From positions 248,001-312,000 of the forward strand of contig JAPDOI010000144.1 of assembly GCA_029168955.1 (NCBI GenBank): 64,000 bases of DNA, written 5' to 3'. The DNA is from Aplectana chamaeleonis (taxonomy: Eukaryota > Nematoda > Chromadorea > Rhabditida > Cosmocercidae). Of the stretch, positions 46,653 through 56,908 are shown in pieces. The notes beneath the pieces were generated by a model that was not told the origin of the DNA, did no database searches, and saw only the letters and a program-made list of their open reading frames with translations. Positions within the stretch are counted from its first letter, which is position 1. Each line of letters begins with the position of its first letter. Made by a program: the position numbers and the translations under genes.

Positions 46653-47942
46653 CAAGGTTGTTCAATAAGTTTTTTCATTCGATAAGAAAAACACAAATTT
46701 ATGGTTCAAAATACACTTTACTATTCAGTGTAATCTCCCTGAACATTAATACACTTGCTCCAACGATCCTCCAATCTGTGGATCCCATCCCAGAAGTGAG
46801 GATCCGGAAGGTCTGCAAAATACGCTTCAACAGCCGTGATGACCTCTTCATTTAATGGAAAACGCTTGCCACGCATACATTTTTTGAGTTCTGGAAACAA
46901 AGGAAGTCGGGGGGGGGGGGGGGCAAATCTGGTGAATATGGTGGATGCTCCAACAATTCGAATTTTAATTCATGGATTTTAACCATTGTCAAAATGCTCT
47001 TGTGACACGGTGCATTGTCCTGATGAGAATGGATTTCTTCTGCAAACCTGGTTTTTTTCACGAATTTTTCCCTTCAACTGGTCGAAAAGGTTGCAATAAT
47101 ATTCAAAATTAATTGTTTTACCAGTTTGCAAGTAATCCACAAACAAAATTCTTTTGGCATCCAAAAAAACTGATTCCATAACCATCTTGGCCGATTTCCG
47201 AACAAAATCACGCTTCGAAGCTGAACAACCAGGTTCACACCGCTCTTTAGCGTCTTTTTTGATTCAGAATCATGGTGATAGACCCAAATCTCATCCATAG
47301 TGATGAGTTGACGCACAAAATCCACTTTATCTTTTTTTAAAACGCTCCAAATGTTGCTGAGAAAGTCGCATTCGAGTGTGTTTCTGTTCCACTGTTAGCG
47401 AATGCGGCACCCATTGTGCACACAGCTTTCAAAATCCCAAAATTTCACTTAAAATATGGCTCACACAGACTAATGAGATGTGTAGAGCCTCTGCTGAATT
47501 TCTCTCAGTCAATCGACGATCTTCCAAAACCATATCCTGTATTTTGGCTATAATTTCTGGTGTTGATGCGATTTTTGGACGTCCTTCGCGTGGATAGTCT
47601 TCGAGGCTTGTACGACCAAGTTTAAATTCAGCAACCCATCTTTCTACTGTTTTAATTGTAGGTGAACAATCATTATACACTTTAAACAATCGTTCGTGAA
47701 TTTCTTTTGGTGCTACACCTTCCAAAAATGAGAATTTTATTACTGCACGATATTCAATTTTTTCCATAGCTGTGACACGACGACACCAAATGGCTTGCAA
47801 CCAAAGAATGAATTGACAGATTAGAATGAAACTCCGCATATGTACGTTCATAAGAAGAGTGTACCAAAAAAACAAAAAAAAATTGGGCTACATAGTAGCA
47901 ACGCCTCTCTTATCGAACGACAAAACTTATTGAACAACCTGG
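46653..47942 (-). mobile_element. mariner transposon, 1290 bp, TA target site
   Basis: TIRs read inward CAAGGTTGTTCAATAAG (46653) and, from the other end, CCAGGTTGTTCAATAAG. TA flanks both sides (46651-46652, 47943-47944). Length and a DD34D-type transposase are standard for mariner. It sits inside repeat B. Confidence 0.95.
46721..47767 (-). pseudogene. mariner transposase, inactivated
   Basis: The span from ATG (47767) to TAG (46723-46721) would encode about 348 residues, the normal mariner length. Readable blocks in order: IEYRAVIKFSFLEG and the helix-turn-helix region ending WVAEFKLGRTSLEDYPREGR; WVPHSLTVEQ; the first catalytic Asp in MDEIWVYHHD; the second in HQDNAPCH; HPPYSPDL; and a C-terminal part that is in frame only after a shift. 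Damage: one in-frame TGA near 47430 where the family usually has Arg, plus at least four frameshifts. One is in an A-run (about 47335), one near 47240, one near 47060, and one at the long C-run (G-run on the plus strand, about 46909-46923), which replaces the residues just before the third Asp. The product cut and pasted the element; this copy cannot make it. Confidence 0.92.
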
Positions 47943-48022
47943 TACGCGCGACAGAGGTAAATTTCACCCCGGAATAGACGATACACTCCAACTCAAAGAA
48001 ACGTAATGCGGCGGCAAACGTA

Positions 48023-48809
48023 CAAAACCCGCGCTAAGTTTTGCAAAAACGGGGAGCATCTGGCAAACTTGGCAAAAAACTTTTATGCATGCAACGTTTT
48101 TTTGAATGAAGCCTTTTTTGAATTCTGAGAACTTCATCATTTTCACAGTTCAACAGTTCAAATTCCTACTATCTGTGTGACTTTTGTGCCGAAGTTCCCT
48201 AGAATCGCTTTGTTTTTGAAGAAAATAGTTTTTGGAATGGTTTTTCAAAAACGTCGCGCGCGGCGAGGTGCAGCGAAACTTTGAGCAGTATTTGTACTAT
48301 GACTGGAAGAGCAAACTGTATGTTTTCTCCATAAATTAGGTGCAGGTGAGAAAATCTCAAGGTTAATGTTGGTTTAACTTTCAAAATCCTTCATTTAAGA
48401 GTCCGGGGTTGTCGCAACAAAACTCCGACTTTTTAGAGAGTTCTCAAGCGTGTTTAATCAAGTATTTCGAAAATTTGACCAACACAAGCCTTGAGATTCT
48501 CTCACCTGCACCTAATTTATAAAGAAAGCGCACAGAATGCTCTTCCATTAGTTGTACAAATACTTCTCAAAATTTCGCGCGCGACGTTTTTGAAAAACGA
48601 TTGCAAAAACTATTTCCTTCAAAAACAAAGCGATTTCAGAAAACTTCGGCCTACAAGTCGCATAATTAGGTAGCAACTTGATCTCTTAATATGATAGCAT
48701 TTCCAGAATTCAAAAAAAGTCTTCATTCAACAAAGTTACATGCGTCGGACGCTTTTTTGCCATGTTTGCCAGATGCTCCCCGTTTTTACAGAACTTAGGG
48801 CGGGTATTG
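48023..48809. mobile_element. 787-bp palindromic element, TA-flanked, CAATACC family
   Basis: Left end CAAAACCCGCGCTAAG, right end CTTAGGGCGGGTATTG, TA on both sides (48021-48022, 48810-48811). The arms pair to a centre near 48425 (GGTGCAGGTGAGAAAATCTC mirrored). Confidence 0.85.
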
Positions 48810-49251
48810 TATGAAACGGACGGTCTGCCACCTTAGGTTTTGCGACGGATAATAACTCAGCCGGACGATTTGCGGTATCGTTTGGACAATCCGTGGTGAT
48901 TTCTCTGCGCTTATGAAAAGATCAGCTGCGCTAGCAGGACGCTACGCTGCGCACTACCAGCCAGGGCTGTGCGTAACTGTATTTTATAATTTCGTAAATC
49001 GTAATTTTTCAATTCCTCGTAATTCGTAATTCGTAACTGATAATGAGTAATAAGCCCACACATATGTAGGCAAAACCTCATTCGATCTGGAAACACCTTA
49101 GCATTTCAGCGATGAGGTGTTTCTATATCGAAGTATGTTGGAGGCTGGGTTTCGGAATGATTTTTTTCTCAGCAGTACTTGAATAAATACTCAGCAAACA
49201 TACGTGGGCTAGAAGCGACTTTAATAGACAAAATGGAAACTCTAAGCCTAA

Positions 49252-49714
49252 AGGCAGCATACAAGCTCGTAAACGTCATTGATTTAAATAACTACGGAAA
49301 TAGAATGGTAAGACTCAGAACACAACGCCTGCGCATTTTGAAGAGTCAAAAACGACCCACAATGCCGCTGCACGAGAAAGAAGTTGGCCCCGCCCTGTAT
49401 TTCTCCGCCCCCTGTAATTGCGTACTCCTTCGAAACAGGGATGCTGAGGCATTCCCATCGTCGGCAACGTTTGTGGGTGGTAGAATAAATACAATAAGTA
49501 AACCACATACATCGCCGACGGTGGTGATGGCCCAGCACCCCTGTTTTGTAGAATACAAGGTGCGGAGAAATACAACGCGGAGCCAATTTTTCACTCGTGT
49601 AGCGGCATCGCGGGTCGTTTTTGATGCTTCAAAATGCGAAGGCGCTGTGTTCTGAGTCATACCATTCCATTTTCGCAGTTATCTAGACCACGTTCACCAG
49701 CGTGTATGCTGCCT
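49252..49714. mobile_element. TTAA-type AGGCAGCATAC element nested in the hAT
   Basis: Starts AGGCAGCATACAAGCTCG and ends CGTGTATGCTGCCT then TTAA (49715-49718). The left flank is CTAA, a one-base decay. Arms pair throughout. Overlapping open frames on both strands reflect the palindrome. Confidence 0.85.
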
Positions 49715-50429
49715 TTAACCAAGTACTAAAAATTTGCCAAGCTTCGCCCAACTTTTGAATACGGAAACATTGAAAATCACCACTTCATCAAACACATTTT
49801 AAGGGATGCCAAGGAGGGCGAGACTGTGTTGGGAAAAGTTTACAGTTGTATACATAGTTTTAGACTCAATCTTTCAAGGGAAGAATGCTTGGATAGGGTG
49901 ACCATCCTATACACTTACAAAACCACTTTTTGAGACAGAAATCGAATGTGTCATTTTTTTCTATATATTTGTGAAGCGTGCACTGAACGGATTTATAAGC
50001 GTTCCTACCCATAAGCAAAATTTGTTTGGGTGGAGGCAGCGGTCTGAGAGATGCAGGTTTTTGTTAGAATTCTGAAATGCAAAAAGATTCTCGATTTTGA
50101 AACATTTGAAAATCTTTTTGAAAACGTAGGTTACTCTGCAGCCATATTCTTTTTTCAAATGTTTCAAAGCGAATTTTGAAATCATCACCCTTTCTCTCGT
50201 AGCCTCTGGAGATAGGCATCTATCAAAACTTATTTGGAAGTCCACGTGAAATCCTATGCCGAAAAGTTTTCTCAGGTTAGAAAAACATTTTCCTGATTTT
50301 TCAGCAGATTCGATTTCACGAAATACCAGTCTGAAGATGGATGCGTAGACAAGGCTGTTCTGAAAATCTCCGAAAAATTCTGAAGCGAAGTGTATATCGG
50401 GTTCCAATCTTTATTTGCTCCATGAGCCC

Positions 50430-50635
50430 GCCGAGTTTTATAGACGAGCCCCACAACTACTTTCCATATCGGAATGGAATTGATGTTAGTAGTTGCAGAC
50501 GACCGCTTTTGCAGTTGCACAGAGTTTGTGACGTGCTGGGACGAAGATCAATCGTGTCAGGACCTCGTGGTCCCAGCATGATGCTGTTGGCACTACGTGT
50601 TGCAACTGCAATTTCGCTTCGATATAGACTGTAGC
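50430..50635. repeat. GC-rich hairpin inside the hAT
   Basis: GTAGTTGCAGACGACCGCTT / GTTGCAACTGC and TGCTGGGACGA / TGGTCCCAGCA pair. Similar in plan to the hairpin at 16494-16657. Confidence 0.6.
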
Positions 50636-51101
50636 TTCACAAAAGACCTGCGTCTCTCGTGTTCACCATTTGCCGAGAGCATTCCATGGAAGTAAATAGC
50701 TGTGAAGCTCGCTCTACCGACCTTGCTCGCATTTGGAGCAATGAAAGGTTGGAACCTAATAACAAGTTTGGGCTGGTCAGTGTGAGAAGCGGGGCGGTCG
50801 GTCATACTCAAATCTCGTTCACAACAATTATATTTCGCCATGACCGACCCTACTGCTGGAATGTCAGGCTAAGGAAATTGAAATTGGAAAGAATAATCAG
50901 AGATCAGGAACAAAAAAGAAGTGTTAAATTTGTTATATGGACTTGGCCGCAAGTTTGCATTGTTCCTCCGACCGCGTTTTTACGTTCTATAACGATTTGT
51001 TACGATTTTGGGCCAAAATTTCGTAAATGGTAAATCGTAGAAAATTTGCCAAAAACGCACGGTATTCGTAATTCGTAATTACGCACAGCCCTGCTACCAG
51101 C

Positions 51102-52086
51102 TCTTCACCGGCTTCGGTGATGGATGCATCCGGTAACGGCCGCGGATCGCCTTTGCTCCTGACTGAGACGATTCTGTGGGAGGAATGCAACGTCTCAGTT
51201 TTATGCGCTCAAGAAACGCAGCAAAACACCGCTTTTGCAAAACGTTTGCTCGGTACTGTTCATCGGGGTTTACCGCTGTACTTTTCTTCTGAAATCCTAC
51301 CCTTATAACAAATGTCACGATCGTTAGTGGCTAGCAAAGTTCGAAATGCAGGCTCTTTACAATTGCCCCAGACTTAGGCACGCGCGAAGGAATCGCCTGA
51401 ATTTGAAGACCATCTCTTGTTGCTGAAATCCCTCCCTCCAATAATCGCCACGAACGGAGCGGAGACGTGCTGCAAACGGGAACAATTAGCCGGTCATTCC
51501 TTGCGTGAATCCCTGCGGACAAATCGAGAGCAGGCAGTGCCAATACATATTCCCTGCAGACAAATAGTTGCGAAACTACGGAGCTTTCCCCATGCATTAT
51601 TGATGATTCACCCGACATCCTCATCTCAGGCGATCAACCTTGAAGTGCCACTGCACGCCATGTACTTTGATGACATGCAAAAACAAAAAAAATCGTGGGC
51701 ACAAATTTCAAGGGCTCGGCCATGGGATCACAGTATTACACGATTTTTGAACTGAAACATACTGCTGGTTTTTTTTGGAATAAAGTGATTGGCTGGCTCA
51801 GCGAGCATTTCCGCTGCAGTGCGAAATTGGGCTCATGATTGCAGGGTTTGCAGCGCCGACTACGGGGCAACTCAATAAGCGTGAGGAATGCTGCAAAACT
51901 TATTGGGCAGGTTGGAGAACGGGAGGGAGACAGAAAGCAGAAAGCGTTCTCACGCTGGGTGCATCTTGAAAATTTTTCTCGGAATGAGCCTATGACCACA
52001 CTTTTTATTTTCTAACAATAAGGCAACATTGACGCTAACAAAAATGGCCGAGATAACAACATGAATAGGCCCATACGGCCGCAATA
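51102..52086. other. No gene recognised
   Basis: An open plus frame of 112 codons (51417-51755) lacks recognisable features. Confidence 0.35.
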
Positions 52087-52205
52087 CTGTGCTTCTGTGG
52101 GCCGAATTTCGGTCCGCAATGGCGTCCCGACACGCTTAGCGGCAGCGCGCTTTAGAGTCGAAAGAGTTTCCAGCGCCGCAGCCGCCGATCTCCTTACGGG
52201 GGGAG
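52087..52205. mobile_element. 280-bp MITE, half copy
   Basis: TA then CTGTGCTTCTGTGGGCCG, as in the full copies, running to CGCAGCCGCCGATCTCCTTA. The second arm is absent. Confidence 0.8.
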
Positions 52206-52301
52206 CGATAACACTATCAGATAGGAGATTACTAGAGAAACAGCCTGATCTACCTGAACACAACATGTCTAGGCTCTATTTCGGGGTAGAATTTATTTCC
52301 A

Positions 52302-52430
52302 TCGCTCGCGTGCGTGCGTCCGCGTGTGCGTCTCCCCACGCTTTCTCGCTATCTCTCCCCTCGCTCCGCAAACGCACGCTTAGAAACAGAGTAAATTCGG
52401 CTCTGAAACAGAGGATACGCACGCAATAAT
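52302..52430. repeat. Dispersed repeat B, copy 3 (inverted)
   Basis: CGTGCGTGCGTCCGCGTG, then CTCCCCACGCTTTCTCGCT and CCCCTCGCTCCGC, are the reverse of copies 1 and 2. Confidence 0.7.
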
Positions 52431-53006
52431 TTCCATCTAATCTCAAGAATACCGTTCTCTTTTGAAATGGAGAACTTCGTTGATTAACAGGCTTTCCATT
52501 TTCCGGTCAGTCAATCTGTTTAGCTTGTAGACTCCAATTTAGAAGTAGAGTGTTAGCATCTGAATGATCGCATGTTTTCTCAAGTTTCATTTGTGATTCT
52601 GTTGTAAGAGGGGGTGGGAATATACAGGCTTGCGAGACAGGAATGCGGAAATGCTGTCATACTGGTTAGTTTACAGTGCTTTAAACTCTGTTGACGACAA
52701 GGTACATATGGACTGTCCGGGCCTATGTATGCTGCTATCTCGACCATGTTTGTGAGCATGCATGGCACACCCATGAAATTTGCTTTTCAGATTCTCCTTT
52801 CAATGGAGGGCGTCACGCGCTGATCACAACGCTAGCCTCAAAACTTCTAGCGATCGATGTTATGATCCCCCAGAAATTGCCTAAAATGGAGAGGCGAAAA
52901 TGTTCGAGATTAGTCGCTAAATCGATTGTTTGCCTCCCGGGTAAAACTAAAATGACGAAGAAATCGAGAAAACGCATGTGAAGCATACTTCTTCCAAATG
53001 AAATTC
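52431..53006. other. No gene recognised
   Basis: No exon or repeat was supported. Confidence 0.35.
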
Positions 53007-53195
53007 ATTTCGAATATCCGACTTTTCAACTATAGTCGGATATAGCACTTTTTCGAATATTCGACTTTTCGACTATAGTCGGATACCGCACTTTTTCGAA
53101 TATTCGACTTTTCAACTATAGTCGGATATCGCACTTTTTCGAATATTCGACTTTTCAACTATAGTCCGATATCGCACTTTTTCGAATATCCGACC
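53007..53195. repeat. 43-bp tandem repeat, about 4 copies
   Basis: Unit CGACTTTTCAACTATAGTCG plus GATATCGCACTTTTTCGAATATT. The TTCGAATATTCGAA core is palindromic. Confidence 0.9.
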
Positions 53196-53300
53196 TTTCG
53201 AATAAAAAGTCGACTTCGTGAGTACGGTAACGCTCGGAGGCCAACGCATTGTTTCAAGTGGAAAACTTGGGACCGAAACAATCATGAACACTGCCTTTAA

Positions 53301-53714
53301 AGGCAGCAGGCACGCTCAAAAATGGTATTGATTTTATGACATAAATCAAAGGTTTGGAGCTGGTTGCATTGGGAAGTGACGAAAAACGGACGAAAACTGT
53401 GTGCAAATAGAGAAATAACGGTTATTTTGTTATCAGGTGAAAGCGGACGCGTTTTACGGCGCGCGGTCGAAACAGCGAATATTAACAACAAAACGGTTGA
53501 GATAGAGAAGCCTATATACTCCTACAGCCTGTACTGGAACGTTTACCTCGTTGGAAGCATCAAAAACTAGCCAAAGTGACCGTATTAGTACTATCAATCT
53601 GGACGAGTTTGTATTTTGGGGCGGGGTTGCAGACGCTCAGGGGCGGGGTTGCAGAAATTTTTCGATTTGCATTGCTAAAATTTAGTAGTTTTGTCTGTCT
53701 GTCTCGTTTTTCCT
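53301..53714. mobile_element. Truncated AGGCAGCAG element
   Basis: Begins after TTAA (53297-53300) with AGGCAGCAGGCACGCTC and matches 37862-38335 inverted. The far end is eroded. GGGGCGGGGTTGCAGA is duplicated inside. Confidence 0.8.
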
Positions 53715-54330
53715 TTAAAGGCAGCATACACGCTCGTAAACGTAATTGAGATAAGTACGGAATTAGAATGGTATGGCACCGAACACAACGCCCACGCATT
53801 TTGAAGCGTCAAAAGCGATCCACAATGACGCTACACGAGTGAGAAGTTGGCCCAGCCCCTGTATCTGCCCGCCTCCTGCATTTGTGTCCTCCTCCAGGGG
53901 CCGCATGCATCATTGGGCCGGGTTTGGGCAGGGGCAGGGCAGTGTGCGCAATTGAAGAACTCTGTAAATCACCAAATCAATCGTGCCCCAGCTGCCCCAG
54001 TTCGGAGGCTGGGGCAGCTAGAGCAGCGAAAAACACAGCTGGGGCACGATTGATTTGATAATCTACTGCCCTCGCACTGCGATGTTCAATGATGCCGGCT
54101 GTCCTGCCCCTACCCCAGCCCGGCGCGTTGATGCATCCGGCCCCAGAACAGGGGTTCTGGGCAATTCCCACCGCCGGCGACGTTTGTGGGTGGTGGAACA
54201 GGTACAATAGGTAAACCACACAGTGGGATTGGCCCAGCACCCCTCTTTGGAGGAGGACGCAAATACGGGGGCGGGCAGATGCAGGGGCGGGGCCAACGTT
54301 TCACTAGCTCAGGCAATCGCCGCATTCAAT

Positions 54331-54876
54331 GCGTGTCGAATATGCATTCAACTCGAAGACAAGATGGTTTCGAGCACAGTCGAAGAACGTTCTGCTAGGG
54401 GAGCACGTGCTCCTATTGTGTTTCAAATTACAGCACCTGCTCCAACAAATAAGCCGTCCAATGCGTGCATGATACACATTCAACTCGACGACAAAACGAT
54501 TATCCAAAAAAGGAAAGTATACGATGCACTCATGAGACGGAACTGAGAAGTCGACAGCTTCGCCGGTTCAATTACCCAAGTTTGCGGTACTTTAGCCGCC
54601 CGGCCGCTGGAAGCCTCTCCCAATCGCTGACGGCCCCAGAGGGTGCTCGGCGAGCTGACCGCGTCGCACGCCAGTGCGCCAGCCGCGTCTGTGTGCTGCT
54701 ACGATAGCGCTGGACTGCCTTGCAGCACGTACTCCTGCGACTGAATTTTGCAGCACATGCTCCTGCTATAAAATTTTGCAGCACGTGCTGCTGTTTGGAG
54801 CACGTGCTCCTGTGATGAAGCCATTCGATGGGTGTGGTCATTCGAGTTGAATGCATATTCGACACGCATTAAATGC
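54331..54876. mobile_element. Palindrome, tip GCATTCAATGCGTGTCG
   Basis: GCGTGTCGAATATGCATTC at the left is mirrored before 54876. GCACGTGCTCCT is repeated several times (about 54400 and 54726-54815). Confidence 0.75.
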
Positions 54877-54889
54877 AGCCGTTTTCTGA

Positions 54890-55973
54890 CAAGGAAACCA
54901 CAATAAGTCATAGTGACCATGCCAAATGAAATGTACTTTCCTAGAACCATTTTTGGACGAAAAGTCTGAATATGCCCATCGCAGCTGCCTAGACCCATTC
55001 TGAAAAAAGTTATGAGCGTTCTTTCTGTGATTTTCGTACCTATTGTACCCTCCAAAAAGCGCATTATATTAACGCAATTCCGGAAACGGACCTGATAATC
55101 GTGTTCAGCGCCCAAAACTACCCCACTAAGCAAAGTTTGGGTGAAGGAACATTTTCCTAACTTTGCGCAGGCTGACAGCGTTTTGGACTTGTACGGATTT
55201 TCGGTTGGGCGTTTATTTCTACCAATTAGAGGGCTCTCGAAGCCTTTTAGAAAAATATTTCAGATTCGACTCAAAATTCGTTCTGGGAGGTTATTTGGGG
55301 TGCTGATCACGAATCTGAGGTTCATTTGTCGTTTTTCCGAAGTTTTCGACTATATTTGTTCAAAGCTTCCCACTGGCAGAGAAAATTGACGGCAAAATCA
55401 ACTTTTGACGATTTCTGGAATGTGACGACAGATGTAGCTCAAATCGTTCCTGTGGAAGTTATCTGGAGTGCTGAACACGAATCTGATGTCAGTTTATCGA
55501 TTTTTGTCAGCTTACGGTAGATTACGGTGGGTATACGGTAGTTTGGTCGAAGTCTCAGATTTGTCTCAAAGTTTCTATGTGGGGATTATTTGGGGTGCTG
55601 AATAAGAATTCGATGTCCATTTGTCGATTATCGGAATATTGAGGTAGGTATTGCCCTCTAAATGGCATGTTACCTACCGTAACCTACAGTAAACCTCAAA
55701 ATTTTTAGAAGCGAACCCCAGATTCGTGTTCAGCACCCCAGATTACCCCTACGTACATGTTTTTAGCAAAATCCGGAGAAAATTTTAAAAACACCCTAAA
55801 AATTCCATGGGGGTACCCTTACCTTGCCGCGAGGCTTTAAAAAACGCTCATAACTTTTTTCAGAGTGGGTCTAGGCAGCTGCGATAGGCATATTCGGACT
55901 TTTCGTCCAAAAATGGTTCTAGAAAAATACATTTCATTTGGAATGGTCACTATGACTTATTGTGGTTCCCTTG
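54890..55973. mobile_element. CAAGGG-family element, cleanest copy, TGA target duplication
   Basis: Ends CAAGGAAACCACAATAAG and CTTATTGTGGTTCCCTTG, TGA on both sides (54887-54889, 55974-55976). 1084 bp, no transposase recognised. The interior repeats GTGTTCAGCACCC and GATTACGGTAGATTACGG. Confidence 0.9.
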
Positions 55974-56098
55974 TGAGTGTCGCGTCATTGTGGGTGGTTT
56001 TTGACGCTTCAAAATGCGTGAGCGTTCTGTTCGGTGCCGTACCATTCCAATTCCGTAATTATCTCGATTACGTTCACGAGTGTGTATGCTGCCTTTAA

Positions 56099-56391
56099 GG
56101 CCGTCGTACACCCAGAAAACCACTCTATTTCTTCGGGTTTTAGAGATGGTGTGATCCTCAGAAGAAAAATGGCAGAAGAACCGTTCAAACCCTCGAACTG
56201 GTAAAGATAACCAGAGTTGAAACGGGTCATGGCGGACAATCACACGACTGGTAAGATGCTTAACATTAGACGTTCCATATCTTCCGAATTGTGGATTTCT
56301 GAAGCACAAAGCTCTGTCACTGAGCCAAGCTGGGCCCAGGTAAGGGAATGAAGGCAAAAAATGAAGAGCGGTTTAACCGCGTACGATGCCT
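56099..56391. mobile_element. TTAA-flanked element abutting its neighbour
   Basis: Left GGCCGTCGTACACCC, right CGCGTACGATGCCT then TTAA (56392-56395). It shares the TTAA at 56095-56098 with the preceding element. Confidence 0.7.
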
Positions 56392-56395
56392 TTAA

Positions 56396-56908
56396 AATTG
56401 GCGTGCCGTCACTGCACACATCCAGATCAGTGGTCCAGAACAGAACATCCAAATCGATATAGTAACAATGTTTATTCTCTTATTGTTTGGCGAAACATTC
56501 TCATATCAAAATGCTACAATCAATGCGAAAATATGTTTGTAATCGAATGTTTGTATGTATGTACGTTGGTTGAAGAACGACAACGATCATCCATCCATAC
56601 TAATTCTTAGGTTAGGACTAGAAATCTCTCTCTAGGCGGCAAGCGCGAGCATTCAACCAGTAAAAACAAAATACATACTACTGGAAGATGTACGACGAAT
56701 GATTCAAGAATAGAATACAACATATACCGGACGGAAGAAAAATAGTATAATCATAAAGTCTTTATGCAACCACATGAGGGTACAACAATGTACAAGTTAT
56801 GTAAAGTATAGCCATTGCGAAGAGATCGCTAACATTTATTACTTTTCACTTGTGGGGGACTCGCTGCTGCCCTGTCTCCACGCGGGAAACGCGGCGATAC
56901 GGACTAGA
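56396..56908. other. Downstream flank of the RUN/SH3 gene
   Basis: No repeat or exon was recognised. It should contain the 3' UTR of the minus-strand gene. Confidence 0.4.

Larger units (their letters stand above)
48962..51093. mobile_element. hAT-type element, 2.1 kb, 8-bp target duplication CTACCAGC
   Basis: Ends CAGGGCTGTGCGTAA and TTACGCACAGCCCTG. CTACCAGC lies immediately outside both ends (48954-48961, 51094-51101). TIRs starting CAGGG and 8-bp duplications are hAT hallmarks. The subterminal ATTCGTAATTCGTAA repeats on both sides. It carries a nested TTAA element (49252-49714) and a hairpin (about 50430-50635). No hAT transposase was recognised, so it is non-autonomous. Confidence 0.92.
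53719..56094. mobile_element. TTAA-flanked AGGCAGCATACACGC element expanded by nested insertions
   Basis: Starts AGGCAGCATACACGCTCG and ends GAGTGTGTATGCTGCCT, TTAA on both sides (53715-53718, 56095-56098). The outer arms match 49252-49714. The interior contains the palindrome 54331-54876 and the CAAGGG element 54890-55973. Confidence 0.85.

Noticed and set aside
49179..49660. Overlapping open frames on both strands
   Set aside because: They are reflections of the palindromic TTAA element at 49252-49714.
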